This document shows positions 8,368-16,130 of a stretch of DNA of 42,901 nt, piece after piece. The stretch comes from CAZFHZ01 sp964519015 (GTDB taxonomy: Bacteria; Blakebacterota; Blakebacteria; Blakebacterales; CAYUVJ01): positions 1 through 42,901 of the forward strand of contig CAZFHZ010000013.1 of the NCBI GenBank assembly GCA_964519015.1, written 5' to 3'. Position 1 is the stretch's first letter. Each line of letters begins with the position of its first letter. The translations under genes were made by a program, and so were the position numbers. A model generated the notes under the pieces. That model did no database searches, had not been told where the DNA came from, and was given only the letters and a program-made list of their open reading frames with translations.

Positions 8368-8820
8368 TCAGTCGGTGGCGTCCACCGGTCCCGGAGCCGG
8401 CCGGATCCGCGGCGGACGGGAACGGGCTCGCTCATCGAGCCAACCCCCCAGCGGCAGCAGGCCGACGGCGGCGACCACCCCCCAGATCACATCGAGCAGG
8501 GTCTGCTGCCAGAGGGTCCGGCTGAGCGTCTCGGCCGTGCGCAGCCGTTCCAGTTCCTCCAGGCTTCGGCGGTAGTGCTGCCGCAGCCGGGCCCCCGCCT
8601 CGGTCTGCACCCCCAGGGCGTCGAGGGTGTCAACCAGCGACTCCAGGAGGGCGATGCCCTCCTGCTCACGCCGGTAGCGCTCGTTGATCGTACCGGTGGA
8701 GGGATCGGTGACCGATGACGGCCGCTCCCGGAGCGCCCGCTGGCCGAATGCGTTGGAGGCGTAGTTGATCCCCAGGAATCCGATCAGGACCAGGGCGAGG
8801 GCCGTCAGACGGTAGCGCAT
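8368..8820 (-). CDS. Small membrane protein with two TM segments and a coiled coil, unknown
   Basis: 150 residues. I placed the start at the ATG (8820) because a strong GGAGGTGA ribosome site lies 5 bases ahead; the in-frame GTG nine bases upstream falls inside that site. An N-terminal membrane segment (LTALALVLIGFLGINYA) is followed by a charged, Leu/Glu-rich helix (REQEGIALLESLVDTLDAL ... SLEELERLRTAE) and a second segment (LLDVIWGVVAAVGLLPLGG). The charged middle would be periplasmic or cytoplasmic depending on topology. It precedes the channel gene by 21 bases, so they are probably co-transcribed. I do not recognise a family. Confidence 0.65.
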   Translation of the reverse strand: MRYRLTALALVLIGFLGINYASNAFGQRALRERPSSVTDPSTGTINERYRREQEGIALLESLVDTLDALGVQTEAGARLRQHYRRSLEELERLRTAETLSRTLWQQTLLDVIWGVVAAVGLLPLGGWLDERARSRPPRIRPAPGPVDATD

Positions 8821-8836
8821 CGGGATCACCTCCCGT

Positions 8837-9295
8837 TCAGATTCCCGCTTCCGGTTGCGGGTCCGCGGTCGCCGGTGCCGGGAGCGGTCCGGCCTTCGCC
8901 GTCAGAGCGGCCACCAGCTCGGCATCGGCGGGGGGGAAGGGGTAGAGATGGAGTTCCGCGGGTTGCACCCAGGCCACCGCGGCGCAACCGAGCGGCCGGG
9001 CCTGCCCCGCCACGGGCCGGCAGTGGAAGAAGTGCAGATGGACGGTCCGGTCGGGGTAGTGGTGGACGATCTCCCGTTCGCGGGAGAGGACACGGATGCA
9101 CAGGCCGGTCTCTTCCTCGACCTCCCGGACCAGGCATTCCTCCAGGGACTCCCCGGGATCCTGCTTCCCCCCCGGGAACTCCCAGAGTCCTTCCAGGTGG
9201 GTGCCGCGGGGCCGCTGGGTGATGAGCAGACGATCTTCGTCGTGGATCAGTCCGGCCGTCACCTGGATGACGGCCACTTCACCCGATCCGGTCAC
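8837..9295 (-). CDS. Nudix hydrolase, MutT-like
   Basis: 152 residues with a complete Nudix box, GX5EX7REUXEEXGU, from Gly43 to Leu65. The sequence LLITQRPRG.HLEGLWEFPGG before the box is the MutT/8-oxo-dGTP-diphosphatase pattern, so the likely job is removal of oxidised nucleotides; related enzymes hydrolyse other nucleoside diphosphate derivatives. The GTG start overlaps the stop of the upstream lipoprotein gene (GTGA at 9295-9292), indicating coupled translation. The C-terminal 20 residues are Pro/Ala-rich and probably disordered. Confidence 0.88.
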   Translation of the reverse strand: MTGSGEVAVIQVTAGLIHDEDRLLITQRPRGTHLEGLWEFPGGKQDPGESLEECLVREVEEETGLCIRVLSREREIVHHYPDRTVHLHFFHCRPVAGQARPLGCAAVAWVQPAELHLYPFPPADAELVAALTAKAGPLPAPATADPQPEAGI

Positions 9296-9690
9296 CGGAG
9301 TGCTTCCCGGTCACGGAGGAGAGTGACGACGGCCGATTTAGCCACCCCGTAGGCGGGCTCCGCGGTCCAGGTCTGATGGGTGATCGTGATGCCGTCGGGC
9401 CGTCGTTCCACCAGTCCCCAGATCCCGTCCGGACTCTGCTCGACCATCAGATCGAGCTCGGGCAGACCGTTCTTCAGGACGGCGAACTGATAGCGCCGGG
9501 TGTTCCCCCCCGAGAGCGCGAAGCGGAAGGCCCGCACCTCCCAGGCCGCCACTTCGAAGGTCTCGACCCGCATGTCGGCGCGGACCGAGAGCGGGCTGCC
9601 CGGTGGGAGTCCGGGCGCCTCGTGGATGCGGCGGACGCATCCGGAGAGCAGCAGCAACAGCAGGGCTGGGATCAGGACACGAGGGCTCAT
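9292..9690 (-). CDS. Small lipoprotein, function unknown
   Basis: 132 residues. The ATG at 9690 begins a lipoprotein signal (MSPRVLIPALLLLLLSGC) with Cys18 as the lipidated residue, and GGAGG lies 8 bases upstream. An in-frame GTG directly before the ATG is a possible alternative. The mature part is a small beta-rich domain (VETFEVAAWEVRAFRFALSG, ..YQFAVLKNGLPELDLMVEQ, IWGLVERRPDG) without a family I recognise. It is coupled to the downstream Nudix gene. Its 193-base upstream region is shared with divergent bioY. Confidence 0.65.
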   Translation of the reverse strand: MSPRVLIPALLLLLLSGCVRRIHEAPGLPPGSPLSVRADMRVETFEVAAWEVRAFRFALSGGNTRRYQFAVLKNGLPELDLMVEQSPDGIWGLVERRPDGITITHQTWTAEPAYGVAKSAVVTLLRDREALR

Positions 9691-9782
9691 CACGGGATCC
9701 TCCGGACGAGGCCGCCTGGAAGGGCGCTCGACATCAGGTCTTCCTTTCGGGAGCGGCGGGAACTCCGACCGTTCGGAGTCGT

Positions 9783-9799
9783 CCCCAGTCTCGCTGGGG
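9783..9799. other. Short hairpin in the lipoprotein/bioY intergenic region
   Basis: CCCCAG (9783-9788) and CTGGGG (9794-9799) are perfect complements around a 5-base loop. It lies about 20 bases upstream of the putative bioY -35 box. It could be a protein-binding site or a transcript hairpin of the divergent lipoprotein gene; nothing in the sequence decides. Confidence 0.3.
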
Positions 9800-9818
9800 T
9801 GGTCCACCCTGTCAAGGA

Positions 9819-9849
9819 TTGACACGTCTCGACCGGTCGGACTAGTGTC
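9819..9849 (+). promoter_or_regulatory. Candidate bioY promoter with an overlapping inverted repeat
   Basis: TTGACA (9819-9824) is a perfect -35 hexamer. TAGTGT at 9843-9848, 18 bases on, is a weak -10. GACAC (9821-9825) and GTGTC (9845-9849) form inverted arms around a central GACCGGTC palindrome (9831-9838). A repressor bound here would cover the promoter, as BirA/BioR-type regulators do for biotin genes, although the sequence does not match the known BirA or BioR boxes. Confidence 0.4.
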
Positions 9850-9883
9850 CCCGTACGCAGACGCCCTGCCGCAAGGAGAGACG

Positions 9884-10444
9884 ATGTACGCCGGTATCCT
9901 CACCCGCTCCGCCACCCTCCCGCTGACCCGGTCCCGATCTTTGCGGATCGCCTTCTGGGTGAGCGCCTTCACCCTGGCCACCGCGCTGAGCGCCCAGGTC
10001 CGCATCCCGCTCCCCTTCACCCCGGTCCCGATGACGCTCCAGACTTTCTTCGTACTCCTCTCCGGACTGTTGCTGGGGCCGTGGGCCCTCCTCGCCCAGG
10101 GACTCTACCTGCTCGGGGGGGCCGCCGGCCTCCCTGTCTTCACCGCCGGAGGGGCCGGGTTGAGCCACCTGACCGGGGCCACCACCGGCTACCTGCTCGC
10201 CTTCCCGCTGGCCGGGTTGCTCTGCGGCCTGATCGACCCCCGGTCCGGCCGGTTGGGAACCGGACTGGTCACCCTGGGAGCGGCCCTCTTCATCCTGGTG
10301 CTGGGGACCGCCTGGCTCGCCGCCCTCACCCACACCCCGCTGGCCGGGGCCGCCCGGCTCGGTTTCTGGCCCTTCCTGGCCGGGGATGTGTTGAAGGCCG
10401 CCGCCGCCGCCGGTCTCGGCCGGCGGATCGGCCGGCGCCTCTGA
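9884..10444 (+). CDS. bioY: Biotin transporter BioY (ECF substrate-binding component)
   Basis: 186 residues starting at the ATG 3 bases after AAGGAGAG; the longer open frame upstream covers the promoter region and is not coding. Six predicted membrane helices and the BioY signature are present: SAQVRIPLPFTPVPMTLQTFFVLLSG near the N-terminus, GAAGLPVF and GGAGLSHLTGATTGYLLAFP in the middle. BioY binds biotin in the inner membrane and works alone or with an EcfAT energising module. No ecfA/ecfT gene is next to it, so it is either a solitary BioY or uses a module encoded elsewhere. Confidence 0.92.
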   Translation: MYAGILTRSATLPLTRSRSLRIAFWVSAFTLATALSAQVRIPLPFTPVPMTLQTFFVLLSGLLLGPWALLAQGLYLLGGAAGLPVFTAGGAGLSHLTGATTGYLLAFPLAGLLCGLIDPRSGRLGTGLVTLGAALFILVLGTAWLAALTHTPLAGAARLGFWPFLAGDVLKAAAAAGLGRRIGRRL

Positions 10445-10461
10445 TCCGCGGCCGGGCCGCG

Positions 10462-11787
10462 ATGCGGGGCGCCACCGCACTCCTGGTCGGCCTCTCCCTG
10501 GCCGTCCCCGCCGCCGCCCAGCAGGTCCGTTCCCGGGGTGCATGGCGGGGGCCGGACGGACTCCCCCACGTCGACCCCGCGCGTCTGGAAGCCTCCCTGG
10601 TCACCCTTGGTTCGATCGGTCGCGATCCCGCCACCGGCGGCCTCATGCGGACCGCCTTCTCGGCGGCCGATCGGGAGGCCCGCCGCTGGCTGACCGCCCG
10701 CCTGAAGGAGGCCGGGCTCGCCGTCCGGCTCGACCCGGCGGGCAACATCATCGGACGCCTGGAGGGGAGCGAGCCGGGCCGGGCCGCCCTGGTCATGGGC
10801 TCGCACATCGACACCGTCCCGCAGGGGGGGCATTTCGACGGCGCGGTCGGGGTGCTCACCGCCCTGGAAGTGGTCGCAGCGCTCCGTGACCTCGGCGTGC
10901 GCCTCCGCCACCCGGTCGAAGTGGTCTCCTTCAGCGATGAAGAGGGGGGCCTGCTGGGCAGCCGCGCCTGGGCCGGTACGCTGACCGAGGCCGATGAGGA
11001 CCGCCGCTACGGCGAGCTCTCCCTGGCCGGCGCCCTGCGCGCGCTCGGACTCGACCCCGACCGGCTGGCCGAGGCGCGCCGCTCCCCGGAGGAGATCGCG
11101 GCCTACCTGGAGGTGCATATCGAACAGGGCCGACGGCTCGAACGTGAAGGGCTGCGGCTCGGGGTGGTCGAGGGTATCGTGGCCCTCGACGAGTACGAGA
11201 TCACCGTGACGGGTCAGGCTAACCACGCCGGCACCACCCGCATGAACGACCGTTCCGACCCGATGGCCGCGGCGGCCCGGATGATCGTCGACCTGCGGGA
11301 GCAGGTGCGGCTGCTGGGAGGGGACCTGGTGGCCACGGTCGGGCGGATCGAGGCGGCGCCGGGGGCGCCCAACGTCATCCCCGCCCGGGTGGTCTTCACC
11401 CTCGATATCCGCGATCCCAGCCGGATCCTGCTCGACTCCGCGGTGGCCGGGCTGCAGGAACGGTTCGCCCTCCTGGCCGCCGAGGAAGGGACCACCGTGG
11501 GCTGGCGCACCCTCACCAGCATCCCCCCCGCCCCGGCCGATCCGGCCATCCTGGCTACGCTCCGGGAGTCGGTCGAAGCCTACGGCTACTCCTACGTGGT
11601 GATGCCCTCCGGCGCGGGTCACGACGCCCAGTCGGTGGCCCGGCTGGCGCCCATGGGTATGCTCTTCGTGCCCAGCCTGGGTGGGATCAGTCACGCCCCG
11701 GCCGAAGCCACCCGCTTCGAGGATATTGCGGCCGGCGGCGACGTGCTGCTGCAGACGCTCCTGCTGCTCGACGGGCGGCTCCGGTGA
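10462..11787 (+). CDS. Exported M20-family amidohydrolase (allantoate / N-carbamoyl-amino-acid hydrolase type)
   Basis: 441 residues. A signal peptide (1-20, ending PAAAQ) precedes an M20 zinc hydrolase domain. Metal and catalytic motifs are all visible: GSHIDTVPQGGHFDGAVGV (113-131, His115 and the bridging Asp126), FSDEEGG (157-163), VHIEQGRRLE, NHAGTT, SGAGHDAQ and a final SHAPAEATRFED. The HIEQG and NHAGTT motifs mark the hydantoinase/carbamoylase branch (allantoate amidohydrolase, N-carbamoyl-L-amino-acid hydrolase, ureidoglycolate hydrolase) rather than peptidases. Export is unusual, since these enzymes are normally cytoplasmic. The gene follows bioY by 17 bases; its stop overlaps the start of the patatin gene. 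Confidence 0.85.
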   Translation: MRGATALLVGLSLAVPAAAQQVRSRGAWRGPDGLPHVDPARLEASLVTLGSIGRDPATGGLMRTAFSAADREARRWLTARLKEAGLAVRLDPAGNIIGRLEGSEPGRAALVMGSHIDTVPQGGHFDGAVGVLTALEVVAALRDLGVRLRHPVEVVSFSDEEGGLLGSRAWAGTLTEADEDRRYGELSLAGALRALGLDPDRLAEARRSPEEIAAYLEVHIEQGRRLEREGLRLGVVEGIVALDEYEITVTGQANHAGTTRMNDRSDPMAAAARMIVDLREQVRLLGGDLVATVGRIEAAPGAPNVIPARVVFTLDIRDPSRILLDSAVAGLQERFALLAAEEGTTVGWRTLTSIPPAPADPAILATLRESVEAYGYSYVVMPSGAGHDAQSVARLAPMGMLFVPSLGGISHAPAEATRFEDIAAGGDVLLQTLLLLDGRLR

Positions 11788-12542
11788 AGCGGCGCATCGC
11801 TCTGGCCCTCTCCGGCGGCTCCGCCTACGGCTCCGCTCATCTCGGGGTACTGGCCGTCCTCGAGGATGCCGAGATCGAGGTGGCCGGCATCGCCGGCACC
11901 AGCGTGGGTGCCCTGATCGGGGCCCTCTACGCCTACGGAGTCCCCCTGCCCGAACTGCTCCGGCTGGCCCGGGGCGTCTCCTGGACCGAGATCACCCGGC
12001 CGGTCCGTCCCCGGCTCGGCCTGCTTTCGCTGGGCAAGCTGCGCGAATGGCTGCGGGAACGGATCGGCGAGGTGGACCTGCGGGACGCCCCCATCCCGCT
12101 GCGGATCGTGGCGACCGACCTGGCCGCGGGGGAGGCGGTGGTCTTCGAAGAGGGCCCGGCCGACGAGGCGGTGGCCGCTTCCTGTGCGGTGCCGGGTATC
12201 TTCGAGCCCCTGCTGCGGGAGGGCCGGCTGCTGGTGGACGGCGGGCTGGTCGACAACCTGCCGGTGCGGCTGGCCCGGAGCCTGGGCGTGGGCCCGGTGG
12301 TCGCCTCCGACCTGCTCGCCCCCGGCAGCCATCCCATGCCCGGCAACCTGCTCGAAGTGGTGCTGCGCGCCACCAACATGATGGTGGGCGCCAGCTCCGC
12401 CCCACAGCGGGAGATGGCCGACGTGCTGGTCTCCCCCCAGCTCTCGGCCTACAGCACGGCCGACCTCACCCAGTCGGTGGAGCTGATCCGGGCCGGGCGC
12501 CAGGCCGCCCGGCGCGCCCTCCAGGCCGCCGGCTGGATCTGA
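11784..12542 (+). CDS. Patatin-like phospholipase
   Basis: 252 residues. The catalytic dyad is complete: Ser40 in GTSVG (38-42) and Asp152 in the DGG motif. The glycine-rich oxyanion loop reads LSGGSAYGSAHLGVL, where most family members have GGGxRG, so the usual Arg is missing. Patatins are serine acyl hydrolases acting on phospholipids or other esters. There is no signal peptide, so this one is probably cytoplasmic. The GTG start overlaps the amidohydrolase stop (GTGA), so the pair is translationally coupled, although no shared pathway is obvious. Confidence 0.85.
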   Translation: MKRRIALALSGGSAYGSAHLGVLAVLEDAEIEVAGIAGTSVGALIGALYAYGVPLPELLRLARGVSWTEITRPVRPRLGLLSLGKLREWLRERIGEVDLRDAPIPLRIVATDLAAGEAVVFEEGPADEAVAASCAVPGIFEPLLREGRLLVDGGLVDNLPVRLARSLGVGPVVASDLLAPGSHPMPGNLLEVVLRATNMMVGASSAPQREMADVLVSPQLSAYSTADLTQSVELIRAGRQAARRALQAAGWI

Positions 12543-12592
12543 GTCCGGACCGGCCGCCTGCTCCCCGGTCGCCCGCTCCCCCCTCTGAATCT

Positions 12593-13417
12593 CTACCCGG
12601 CCACGGCCTTCTTCCCCCCCACCAAGACCGCCATGAACGCCAGCCCCAGCCCCAGCAGCACCACGATCACCGGCCCGCAGGGGGTGTTGAGCAGGTAGGA
12701 GAGCGCCAGCCCGAGCACGCTCGCCACCAGCGCCACCCCCCACCCCAGGAGCATCTGGGTCCGGAAGGAAGTACTGACCAGGAAGGCGATGGAGGTCGGC
12801 ACCACCAGGAAGGAGAAGACCATCAGGATCCCGGCCACCCGCACGCTCATCACGATCACGATCCCGAAGGTGAAGTAGAAGAGGAAGTCCCACCACCGGT
12901 CCCTCGAGGTGAAGATCCCTTCCCGGTAGCGGTCGGTGAGGCCGATGAAACGGTCTCGGAAGATGCGGTGGAAGAGCCCCACCGCGGCGTAGATGAGCGC
13001 GATCTGGAGAATGGTCTCCCAGCGCACCCAGAGCACCGCCCCGGTGAGCATCTCCTTGATGTGTTCGGCCCCGCCGGCCGCCCGGTCGGCCACCAGGATC
13101 GAGGCGGCCGTGGCCACCACGTAGACGATCCCGATGATCGCCTCCTGGGGCACCCGCTGGTTCCGCATGCGGGAGACGGCGAAGAGGGCCGCCCCCAGCA
13201 TTACGAAGCCGAGCGAGAAGAGGAAGGAAGCGGTCCCCTCCGCCGGCAGGTTGATGATGAAGGCGACCGTGGCGCCCAGCGCGGCGATCTGGGCCAGGGC
13301 CAGGTCCACGAAGATCACCTCCCGCCTCAGGATGTGGATGCCCAGGTAGACGTGGATGAGGGCGATGAGCAGGGTCGCCGCCAGCGGCGCGGCCAGGAAA
13401 GCCATTATCTCGAGCAT
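12593..13417 (-). CDS. znuB: Metal ABC transporter permease, ZnuB/MntB family
   Basis: 274 residues with eight or so predicted membrane helices. Family hallmarks include HVYLGIHILRREVIFVDLALAQIAALG near the N-terminus and GTEHIKEMLTGAVLWV-like and VAGILMVFSFLVVPTSIAFL-like segments further on. It moves Zn2+ or Mn2+ across the inner membrane when driven by a cognate ATPase. The binding protein gene lies 32 bases upstream, so both are in one operon. The ATPase gene (znuC) normally found in such loci is absent from the window. The specific metal cannot be read from this subunit. Confidence 0.9.
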   Translation of the reverse strand: MLEIMAFLAAPLAATLLIALIHVYLGIHILRREVIFVDLALAQIAALGATVAFIINLPAEGTASFLFSLGFVMLGAALFAVSRMRNQRVPQEAIIGIVYVVATAASILVADRAAGGAEHIKEMLTGAVLWVRWETILQIALIYAAVGLFHRIFRDRFIGLTDRYREGIFTSRDRWWDFLFYFTFGIVIVMSVRVAGILMVFSFLVVPTSIAFLVSTSFRTQMLLGWGVALVASVLGLALSYLLNTPCGPVIVVLLGLGLAFMAVLVGGKKAVAG

Positions 13418-13449
13418 GTTGCGTCTCCTCGGTTCCGACCGGTTCGGTT

Positions 13450-14499
13450 CTAGCGCGCCCCTGACTCGGCCACGGCCCGGGCGATCTCGGTGATCCAGTG
13501 GTCGTAGAGTTTAAAGATGTCGTCGATCCCCGGCTCCCCCTTGACCGAGAGGGGGAGGAAGAGGACCTTCACCGCCGTGCGTTCCCCGATCTTGTTGGGG
13601 GTGTTCTTCTCAAAGTAGTTGGCCACCATCAGAAGCCGGATGTTGTACTGCGCGATCTCGTCGATGATCTCCTTGACGTGGCGGGCCGATGGGGGAATGC
13701 CCGGTTTGGGCTCGACGTAATCGACGACCTCCAGCCCGAAGTCGCGGGCGAAGTAGTTCCAGTTCTTGTGGTAGGCGATGACCTGGGTCCCCCGGAAGGG
13801 GAGTGCGCGCGCCATCCAGCCGCCCAGGCGGTCGCGCAGCGGCCGGCCTTCCACCACAGTAGCGTCGAGGTAGTCGAACAGCGTCTCGTTGCGGGTGCGG
13901 GTGCACAGCTCGTCCCCCCCCACCAGGGTCACCAGTTCGGGTCCGAAGAGCGCCTCGTCGATCCGCGTGATAAAGCGTTGATAGCGCTCCTGGTAGTAGT
14001 CGGCCCCCCCGGGATCGATCCGCTGCAGCCCGTCGCGGATGCTGGCCGCCACCGCCCGCATCTCGACCGGACTGGTGTGGAAGTGGGGGTTGCCGTAGAC
14101 GTGGATCTCCCCCGCGGAGCGGTCGAAGCTCCCCTGCGGGACGTCCAGCAGGCTCACCCCGCCGGCCACGGCCACGTAGCCGTTCTCCCCCTCCATGATC
14201 TTCCGGTTGCCCGACTTGTCGATCAGGACGGGCGCCCACATCTCCAGGTCGAGCCCGGTGTTCACGAACATGTCGGCCTCCCTCAGCAGCAGGGCAAAGC
14301 TCGGCTTGGGCATGACGAAGTGGGGGTCCTGGTTGCCGGCGGCGATGTGGCTGGCCGTCACCCGATCCCCGCCGATCTCGGCGGTCACCGAGGCGAAGTC
14401 GGGGAGCGAACACACGACCTTCAGGGGCTCCTGTGCCCGCCCGGGAAGCGGCAGGCCGAGGAGCAGCAGCACGGGGAGCAGCATTCCGATTCTTCTCAT
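13450..14499 (-). CDS. znuA: Zinc/manganese ABC transporter substrate-binding protein (ZnuA-like)
   Basis: 349 residues from the ATG at 14499, which has AGGAGG ahead and begins a signal peptide (1-22). Candidate metal ligands are His60 (DPHF), His139 and His141 (GNPHFH), His244 (AYHKNW) and Glu263. A His in the YHxxWxYF position is typical of the zinc rather than the manganese branch. The long His-rich loop of E. coli ZnuA is absent. It captures the metal in the periplasm and hands it to the permease encoded next. Upstream lies the barrel gene, suggesting a complete outer-to-inner membrane route. Confidence 0.88.
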   Translation of the reverse strand: MRRIGMLLPVLLLLGLPLPGRAQEPLKVVCSLPDFASVTAEIGGDRVTASHIAAGNQDPHFVMPKPSFALLLREADMFVNTGLDLEMWAPVLIDKSGNRKIMEGENGYVAVAGGVSLLDVPQGSFDRSAGEIHVYGNPHFHTSPVEMRAVAASIRDGLQRIDPGGADYYQERYQRFITRIDEALFGPELVTLVGGDELCTRTRNETLFDYLDATVVEGRPLRDRLGGWMARALPFRGTQVIAYHKNWNYFARDFGLEVVDYVEPKPGIPPSARHVKEIIDEIAQYNIRLLMVANYFEKNTPNKIGERTAVKVLFLPLSVKGEPGIDDIFKLYDHWITEIARAVAESGAR

Positions 14500-14557
14500 G
14501 GTCGGGTCCTCCTCGGACCGGTCCCTTCCGGATTCCGGTCCATGAAAGTCGCGCGTC

Positions 14558-15634
14558 TCAGTAGACCTCATGCTTGTGCGGTCCCATCGACCAGACGGTC
14601 TGGAAGGTCAGGCGGGTCTGCCCTCCCTCCCAGGAAGGTTCCAGGCGGGCCAGCTGCAGCCGGAAGAAGACGAACTCGCTCTGCCAGCCGGTCAGGTCGA
14701 GGGCCACCCCCCGCTCGAACCGCCCCGGGTCGTCGGGCATCTCCACGTAGTCCCCCCGCAGCCCGAGCCACCAGCGCACGCCCAGACGGTCCTGGACGTA
14801 GAGGTAGCCCCCCCGGCTGTTCAGGGTCCCGGTCGGGCTCTGCCGGCGCCCGGCGAAGAACTCGGAACGCAGCTCGACGGTGCGGTAGCCCCCCCGGCCG
14901 ATCGGCACCCACTTGTAGGTCAGATCGAGGGCGGCCAGATCGTTCCGATACAATCCGTCCGGGTCGGCCTTCCCCCGGGCAGCGCTCAGGCCGAGTTCCA
15001 GGTAGGCGCTGGGGGTCAGGTCCCAGTAGTTCTTGAAGTGGCCGATCACGATCCCCGACTCCGCACCCTCACCCGCGAAACTCGGGCCGGACCGGCCGTT
15101 GACATACTCGATGTTCAGCTCGTTCACATGGGCCAGGAACGAGCCGAGCAGCCAGTTCCCCCCCACCCCGGTACCGGCCAGGGGGTTCGCCCCGAAGTAG
15201 TGCTCGAGCACCCGGGGACGGTCCACCTGGGGGAGCCCGTGTTCGTGCCAGCGGTTGAGCAGGCCGAACTGGGCGCGGAAGATCCCCGCCTTCACGTTCA
15301 TGTTGTGGGGGAGGTTGACCCACTGCATGTAGGCCTCGTCGATGGTGAAGTGCCCGTCACCGGGGATGTCGATGAAGAACTTGCCGCGGGTGAACGGGTC
15401 CAGCGGGGCCAGGATGTGGAACTCGGCGGCCCGCAGGGCGAAGCCGTTCTGGTCGGTTAGGGCCGAAGGCCCCTGGGCTATCCAGGTGCCCAACAGGTCG
15501 CCGGTGACGCTGATCTCCGGGTTGAGCATCGAGAGCTGTCGCTGCCCCCCCCGGGTCCCCTGGGCCCGGGCGCTCCCGGCGGCCGGGCCGAGCAGCAGGA
15601 CAACGGCCAGCAGGCAGGAAGGTATCGTTCGCAT
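14558..15634 (-). CDS. Outer-membrane barrel/porin-like protein of the metal-uptake locus
   Basis: 358 residues with a signal peptide (about 1-24, ending GSARAQ). The body is beta-rich throughout (EISVTGDLLGTW, GHFTIDEAYMQWV, VKAGIFRAQFG, YRTVELRSEFFAG) and ends in ...HKHEVY. A His/Arg-rich stretch, LLNRWHEHGLPQVDRPRVLEHYF, follows the third strand; a similar H.H..P..D.P pattern occurs in uncharacterised barrel proteins near zinc transporters, which fits passage or capture of metal ions at the outer membrane. That role is inferred from position. It precedes znuA by 58 bases. Confidence 0.7.
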   Translation of the reverse strand: MRTIPSCLLAVVLLLGPAAGSARAQGTRGGQRQLSMLNPEISVTGDLLGTWIAQGPSALTDQNGFALRAAEFHILAPLDPFTRGKFFIDIPGDGHFTIDEAYMQWVNLPHNMNVKAGIFRAQFGLLNRWHEHGLPQVDRPRVLEHYFGANPLAGTGVGGNWLLGSFLAHVNELNIEYVNGRSGPSFAGEGAESGIVIGHFKNYWDLTPSAYLELGLSAARGKADPDGLYRNDLAALDLTYKWVPIGRGGYRTVELRSEFFAGRRQSPTGTLNSRGGYLYVQDRLGVRWWLGLRGDYVEMPDDPGRFERGVALDLTGWQSEFVFFRLQLARLEPSWEGGQTRLTFQTVWSMGPHKHEVY

Positions 15635-15668
15635 ACCCCGCTCCTCACGGTCTCGAATGGTGACACCC

Positions 15669-15703
15669 CTCCTCCCCCGGGTTCACCTCACCCGGAGGGG
15701 GAG
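15669..15703 (-). other. Imperfect GC-rich hairpin in the leader of the barrel gene
   Basis: Bases 15669-15682 can pair with 15690-15703 around a 7-base loop: twelve Watson-Crick pairs, one G-T pair and one mismatch. It lies between the stop of the small His/Cys protein and the ATG of the barrel gene. There is no T-run on the minus-strand side, so it could be an mRNA-stability or attenuation structure rather than a terminator. Confidence 0.4.
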
Positions 15704-15741
15704 TGTGGCGTCGCGATGTCCCTACGCTTCGTTCGCGGGTG

Positions 15742-16050
15742 TCAGACCGGGGAGGGGGGGGCTCGGGGTACCCGGATGGAGGGGAGCCGGATCTGCGCCA
15801 GCAGCTGGCTCTCCCCCACCGGCACCGGGGGGAGGGTCGGGATAGGTCGGGGGACCGGGCAGATCATCCCCGGATCGCCCGCCGTGTCCTGGACGACCTG
15901 CTGCCAGATGCAGGCGGGGCAGTTCGGGTCGCGGAGGGAGCTCGGGTCCTCGTGACGATGGAAGAGGTCGCTGGCCACGCTGGCGAACAGGTAGGGGCCC
16001 GCCAGCAGCAGGATGAGGAAGGACTTCTTGCGGATCCCGGACAGCGACAT
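15742..16050 (-). CDS. Small exported His/Cys protein with a CPAC motif, putative metal-binding
   Basis: 102 residues. An N-terminal hydrophobic helix (FLILLLAGPYLFASVA) could be a signal anchor. After it comes DLFHRHEDP...DPNCPACIWQQ (His31, His33, Cys44, Cys47) and a lone Cys64, then a Pro-rich tail. Clustered His and a CxxC just outside the membrane suggest metal or heme handling in the periplasm. It is the first gene of the metal-uptake operon, which fits a chaperone or sensor role. No named family is recognised. The ribosome site is weak (GGAG 11 bases ahead). Confidence 0.55.
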   Translation of the reverse strand: MSLSGIRKKSFLILLLAGPYLFASVASDLFHRHEDPSSLRDPNCPACIWQQVVQDTAGDPGMICPVPRPIPTLPPVPVGESQLLAQIRLPSIRVPRAPPSPV

Positions 16051-16088
16051 CGGAGCGTGTCTCCGCTGGGGACCGGATGGGCTGTATC

Positions 16089-16117
16089 AGCTTACCCGCG
16101 GCCTCCGACAGGGGCAA
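16089..16117 (-). promoter_or_regulatory. Candidate promoter for the metal-uptake operon
   Basis: On the minus strand TTGCCC (16112-16117) is followed after 17 bases by TAAGCT (16089-16094), a modest sigma-70-like pair about 40 bases ahead of the first gene. No recognisable Zur or MntR box is seen around it. Confidence 0.3.
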
Positions 16118-16130
16118 GCGTAATGATGGG

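Noticed and set aside
11691..12896. 401-residue minus-strand frame across the patatin and permease genes
   Set aside because: It overlaps two well-supported genes and has low-complexity composition.
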